Shown here in pieces: positions 30,766-32,431 of a stretch of DNA of 32,431 bases; the first letter of the stretch is position 1; each line of letters starts with the position of its first letter. A program made the position numbers and the translations under genes. The stretch comes from UBA6168 sp964573725. Its GTDB lineage: Bacteria; Bacteroidota; Bacteroidia; Chitinophagales; Saprospiraceae. The notes beneath the pieces are model-generated. The model saw only the letters and a list, made by a program, of their open reading frames with translations. It was not told the origin of the DNA and made no database searches. The stretch spans positions 1 to 32,431 of the forward strand of contig CAZNLJ010000048.1 of the NCBI GenBank assembly GCA_964573725.1. Direction: 5' to 3'.

Positions 30766-31089
30766 ATGCGCGCCATGAGCTCAACCCATCATCCCTTTCT
30801 TCGGGCTGTCATCAGAAAGCTACCCGCTCCGCTGCGGAACCGGTATGTTTTCTCGCTGACGGTGTTCTTTGTGCTGTTGACTTTTTTCGACCGTCAAAAC
30901 CTGTGGACGCAACTATCCCTGCGGGATACCGTCCGCAGGCTGGAGTCCGACAAGGACTATTATCGGCGTAAGATCGACGAAGCCCGGATGGACGCGCAGA
31001 ATATGAGCGAAAACAAGGAACAGTTTGCGCGGGAACGCTACCACATGCACAAGAAGAATGAGGACGTGTTCATCATTCAGCGCAAATAA
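30766..31089 (+). CDS. Septum formation initiator (DivIC/FtsB-like)
   Basis: 107 residues from ATG 30766, or 104 from ATG 30775. A short basic cytoplasmic lead is followed by one membrane helix (YVFSLTVFFVLLTFF, residues about 27-41). A periplasmic coiled coil follows (SLRDTVRRLESDKDYYRRKIDEARMDAQ), then the conserved tail ENKEQFARERYHMHKKNEDVFII. This is the layout of FtsB/DivIC, which bridges FtsL and FtsQ in the divisome. In Bacteroidota it is commonly found just after eno, as here. Spacing to eno is 44 bp and to sucD 15 bp, suggesting one transcript. Confidence 0.85.
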   Translation: MRAMSSTHHPFLRAVIRKLPAPLRNRYVFSLTVFFVLLTFFDRQNLWTQLSLRDTVRRLESDKDYYRRKIDEARMDAQNMSENKEQFARERYHMHKKNEDVFIIQRK

Positions 31090-31104
31090 TCAACCAACAA
31101 CCAC

Positions 31105-31980
31105 ATGTCAGTATTAGTCAATCGAAATTCCCGGGTCATCGTGCAAGGTTTCACCGGAAAGGAGGGAACCTTTCACGCCAGCCAGATGATCGAATACGGT
31201 ACCCGCGTCGTCGGCGGTGTGACCCCGGGGAAAGGAGGCAGTTCCCACCTCGGATTGCCGGTCTTCGATACGGTGGACCAGGCGGTCCGGGAAGCCGGTG
31301 CCAATGTCTCCGTCATCTTCGTACCACCCGCCTTCGCGCCGGACGCCATCATGGAAGCCGCCGCCGCCGGTATCGGTGTCGTCATCTGTATCACGGAAGG
31401 GATTCCGGTACAGGATATGGTGAAAGTCAAGGCTTTCCTGGCCGATAGGCCGGAAACCCGGCTTATCGGTCCGAATTGCCCCGGTGTGATCACCCCGGGA
31501 GAAGCGAAATGTGGCATCATGCCCGGTTTCATCCACCGGCCGGGTCGGATCGGCATCGTGAGCCGCTCCGGGACCTTGACCTATGAGGCGGTCGACCAGG
31601 TCACCAAGGCCGGTATGGGTCAATCCACCTGCATCGGTATTGGCGGCGACCCGATTGTCGGCACTACGACCCGGGAAGCCGTGGCGCTCCTCATGGAGGA
31701 TCCGGATACGGACGGAATCATCATGATCGGGGAAATCGGCGGCGGTATGGAAGCGGAGGCGGCCCACTATATCAAGGAACATGGGACCAAACCGGTCGTC
31801 GGTTTCATCGCCGGGCAAACGGCGCCGAAAGGCCGGAAAATGGGACATGCCGGTGCCATTATCGGCGGGGCGGATGATACGGCGGCCGCCAAGATGGCCA
31901 TCATGGCGGAATGTGGCATCCATGTCGTCAATTCCCCGGCAAGCATTGGGGAGACCATGTACCGGGTCCTGAACGGTTAA
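31105..31980 (+). CDS. sucD: Succinyl-CoA synthetase alpha subunit
   Basis: 291 residues. The CoA-binding domain has RVIVQGFTGKEGTFHASQMIEYGT and VVGGVTPGKGGSSHLGLPVFDTV. The ligase part has LIGPNCPGVITPGEAKCGIMPG, GRIGIVSRSGTLTYEA and GIGGDPIVGTT, and the phosphorylated His 248 lies in KMGHAGAIIGG. With the beta subunit (SucC, not in this window) it makes ATP or GTP from succinyl-CoA in the citric acid cycle. It is probably the last gene of the eno-divIC-sucD run; a hairpin follows about 30 bp after the stop. Confidence 0.97.
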   Translation: MSVLVNRNSRVIVQGFTGKEGTFHASQMIEYGTRVVGGVTPGKGGSSHLGLPVFDTVDQAVREAGANVSVIFVPPAFAPDAIMEAAAAGIGVVICITEGIPVQDMVKVKAFLADRPETRLIGPNCPGVITPGEAKCGIMPGFIHRPGRIGIVSRSGTLTYEAVDQVTKAGMGQSTCIGIGGDPIVGTTTREAVALLMEDPDTDGIIMIGEIGGGMEAEAAHYIKEHGTKPVVGFIAGQTAPKGRKMGHAGAIIGGADDTAAAKMAIMAECGIHVVNSPASIGETMYRVLNG

Positions 31981-32365
31981 CCCTGCGTTATTTTCAATAT
32001 TTCCGGATAGTTATGGACGTCCTTCCGTTCGGAGGGACGTCCATCCCATATGCCGGCGCTGATCCGTTACCGGTCTTCCCCGTATTTCCTCACTTTGTAA
32101 CGGGGTCACGATTGCTGTCCGTCGGTCCATCCGAATTCCCCGCTTATTCATCACCTTACCCAACTACCCTCGATGCGGCAGCAAGTCGGCGGTATACCCG
32201 TATCGAGCCCCCTCCATCCCTCCCGATATCGGCTACAGCCGGCATCATGACCTTTGATCTTATCTTCCGCACCTCAATCCATCAAAATCGGTAATTGAAT
32301 AACCTGATTTTCAAACCTTATGTCAGGGATCAAACTTGCCGATGTGCAGCGACCTGTATGGAAAA
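31981..32365. other. Intergenic region after sucD
   Basis: About 385 bp with one strong hairpin (32013-32044) near sucD. The rest is C-rich on the plus strand without a credible coding frame. No RNA gene is recognised. Confidence 0.45.
32013..32044 (+). terminator. Hairpin after sucD
   Basis: Ten-base perfect arms ATGGACGTCC and GGACGTCCAT, with further TCCG/CGGA-type pairing inside. No T-run follows, so it may protect the 3' end rather than terminate. Confidence 0.45.
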
Positions 32366-32390
32366 GGGCGCGGGGCTGCGCCCCGCGCCC
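32366..32390 (-). terminator. Perfect terminator hairpin near the right edge
   Basis: GGGCGCGGGGC and GCCCCGCGCCC form an 11-base perfect stem with a three-base loop. On the minus strand TTTT follows directly, so it most likely ends a gene that comes from the right. AATAATTAT on the other side gives weak use in the plus direction. Confidence 0.75.
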
Positions 32391-32395
32391 AATAA

Positions 32396-32431
32396 TTATA
32401 CAGGACGGCCGGCGGCGCGCTTAGGCGTGCC
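32396..32431 (-). CDS. Possible C-terminal end of a minus-strand gene (partial)
   Basis: On the minus strand a frame from the right edge reads GTPKRAAGRPV and stops at TAA 32398-32396, just before the terminator. Another frame stops sooner, at TAA 32423-32421 (ending HA). Either could be the real gene end; the terminator supports that one of them is. No product can be named. Confidence 0.25.
   Translation of the reverse strand, partial: GTPKRAAGRPV

Noticed and set aside
1..32431. CRISPR arrays, insertion sequences, prophage or integrase genes
   Set aside because: No regular repeats, transposase, integrase or phage proteins were seen; the intron relic is the only mobile-element trace.

Overview
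This window most likely comes from the chromosome of a fairly GC-rich member of the Bacteroidota, perhaps near the Saprospiria; the finer placement is a guess. Evidence for the phylum: repeated promoters of the Bacteroidota type (-33 TTTG/TTGG, -7 TAnnTTTG), weak ribosome binding sites with AT-rich starts, a tmRNA tag ending YAMAA, a cysteine-poor TopA with C-terminal repeats, a CtlX-type citrulline hydrolase, and small DUF3467 and DUF6794 proteins. Most of the content is chromosomal housekeeping. No phage, insertion sequence or CRISPR array was seen.

Left region (1-4521): the tail of an unknown gene, a weak terminator, and the 5' half of a group II intron with no reverse transcriptase or domain V. 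Next comes a stress-type island: a minus-strand operon of two stand-alone CBS-pair proteins and a VIT1/CCC1 metal transporter, facing a plus-strand CBS-pair protein and a universal stress protein. The stress protein has a thioredoxin-like N-terminus that has lost its cysteines. Two FNR/CRP-like palindromes lie between the divergent units, suggesting control by oxygen or redox state. This island is the best candidate here for an under-described system.

Middle left (4522-11414): a phospholipid acyltransferase divergent from miaA, a DUF3298 protein that overlaps miaA tail to tail by 50 bp, a DigH-like glycosyl hydrolase, CtlX, and the tmRNA gene with its terminator. From 11415 to 12467 there is no large gene, but a minus-strand promoter flanked by an inverted repeat, a 31-codon membrane-peptide ORF, a 63-codon ORF and a hairpin suggest a small transcribed locus.

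Middle (12468-19493): a Lys1/alanine-dehydrogenase family enzyme translationally coupled to PolX (polymerase site degenerate, PHP nuclease site intact), a small acidic lipoprotein, a DedA membrane protein, a 2-hydroxyacid dehydrogenase and a DUF6794 secreted protein.

Right (19494-32431): topA, a methyltransferase, a DUF3467 protein followed by a strongly structured non-coding stretch, a three-gene efflux operon (adaptor, MacB-like permease without ATPase, TolC), then carA, eno, a DivIC/FtsB-like protein and sucD in one direction. The window ends with a perfect terminator hairpin, probably serving a gene that enters from the right on the minus strand.
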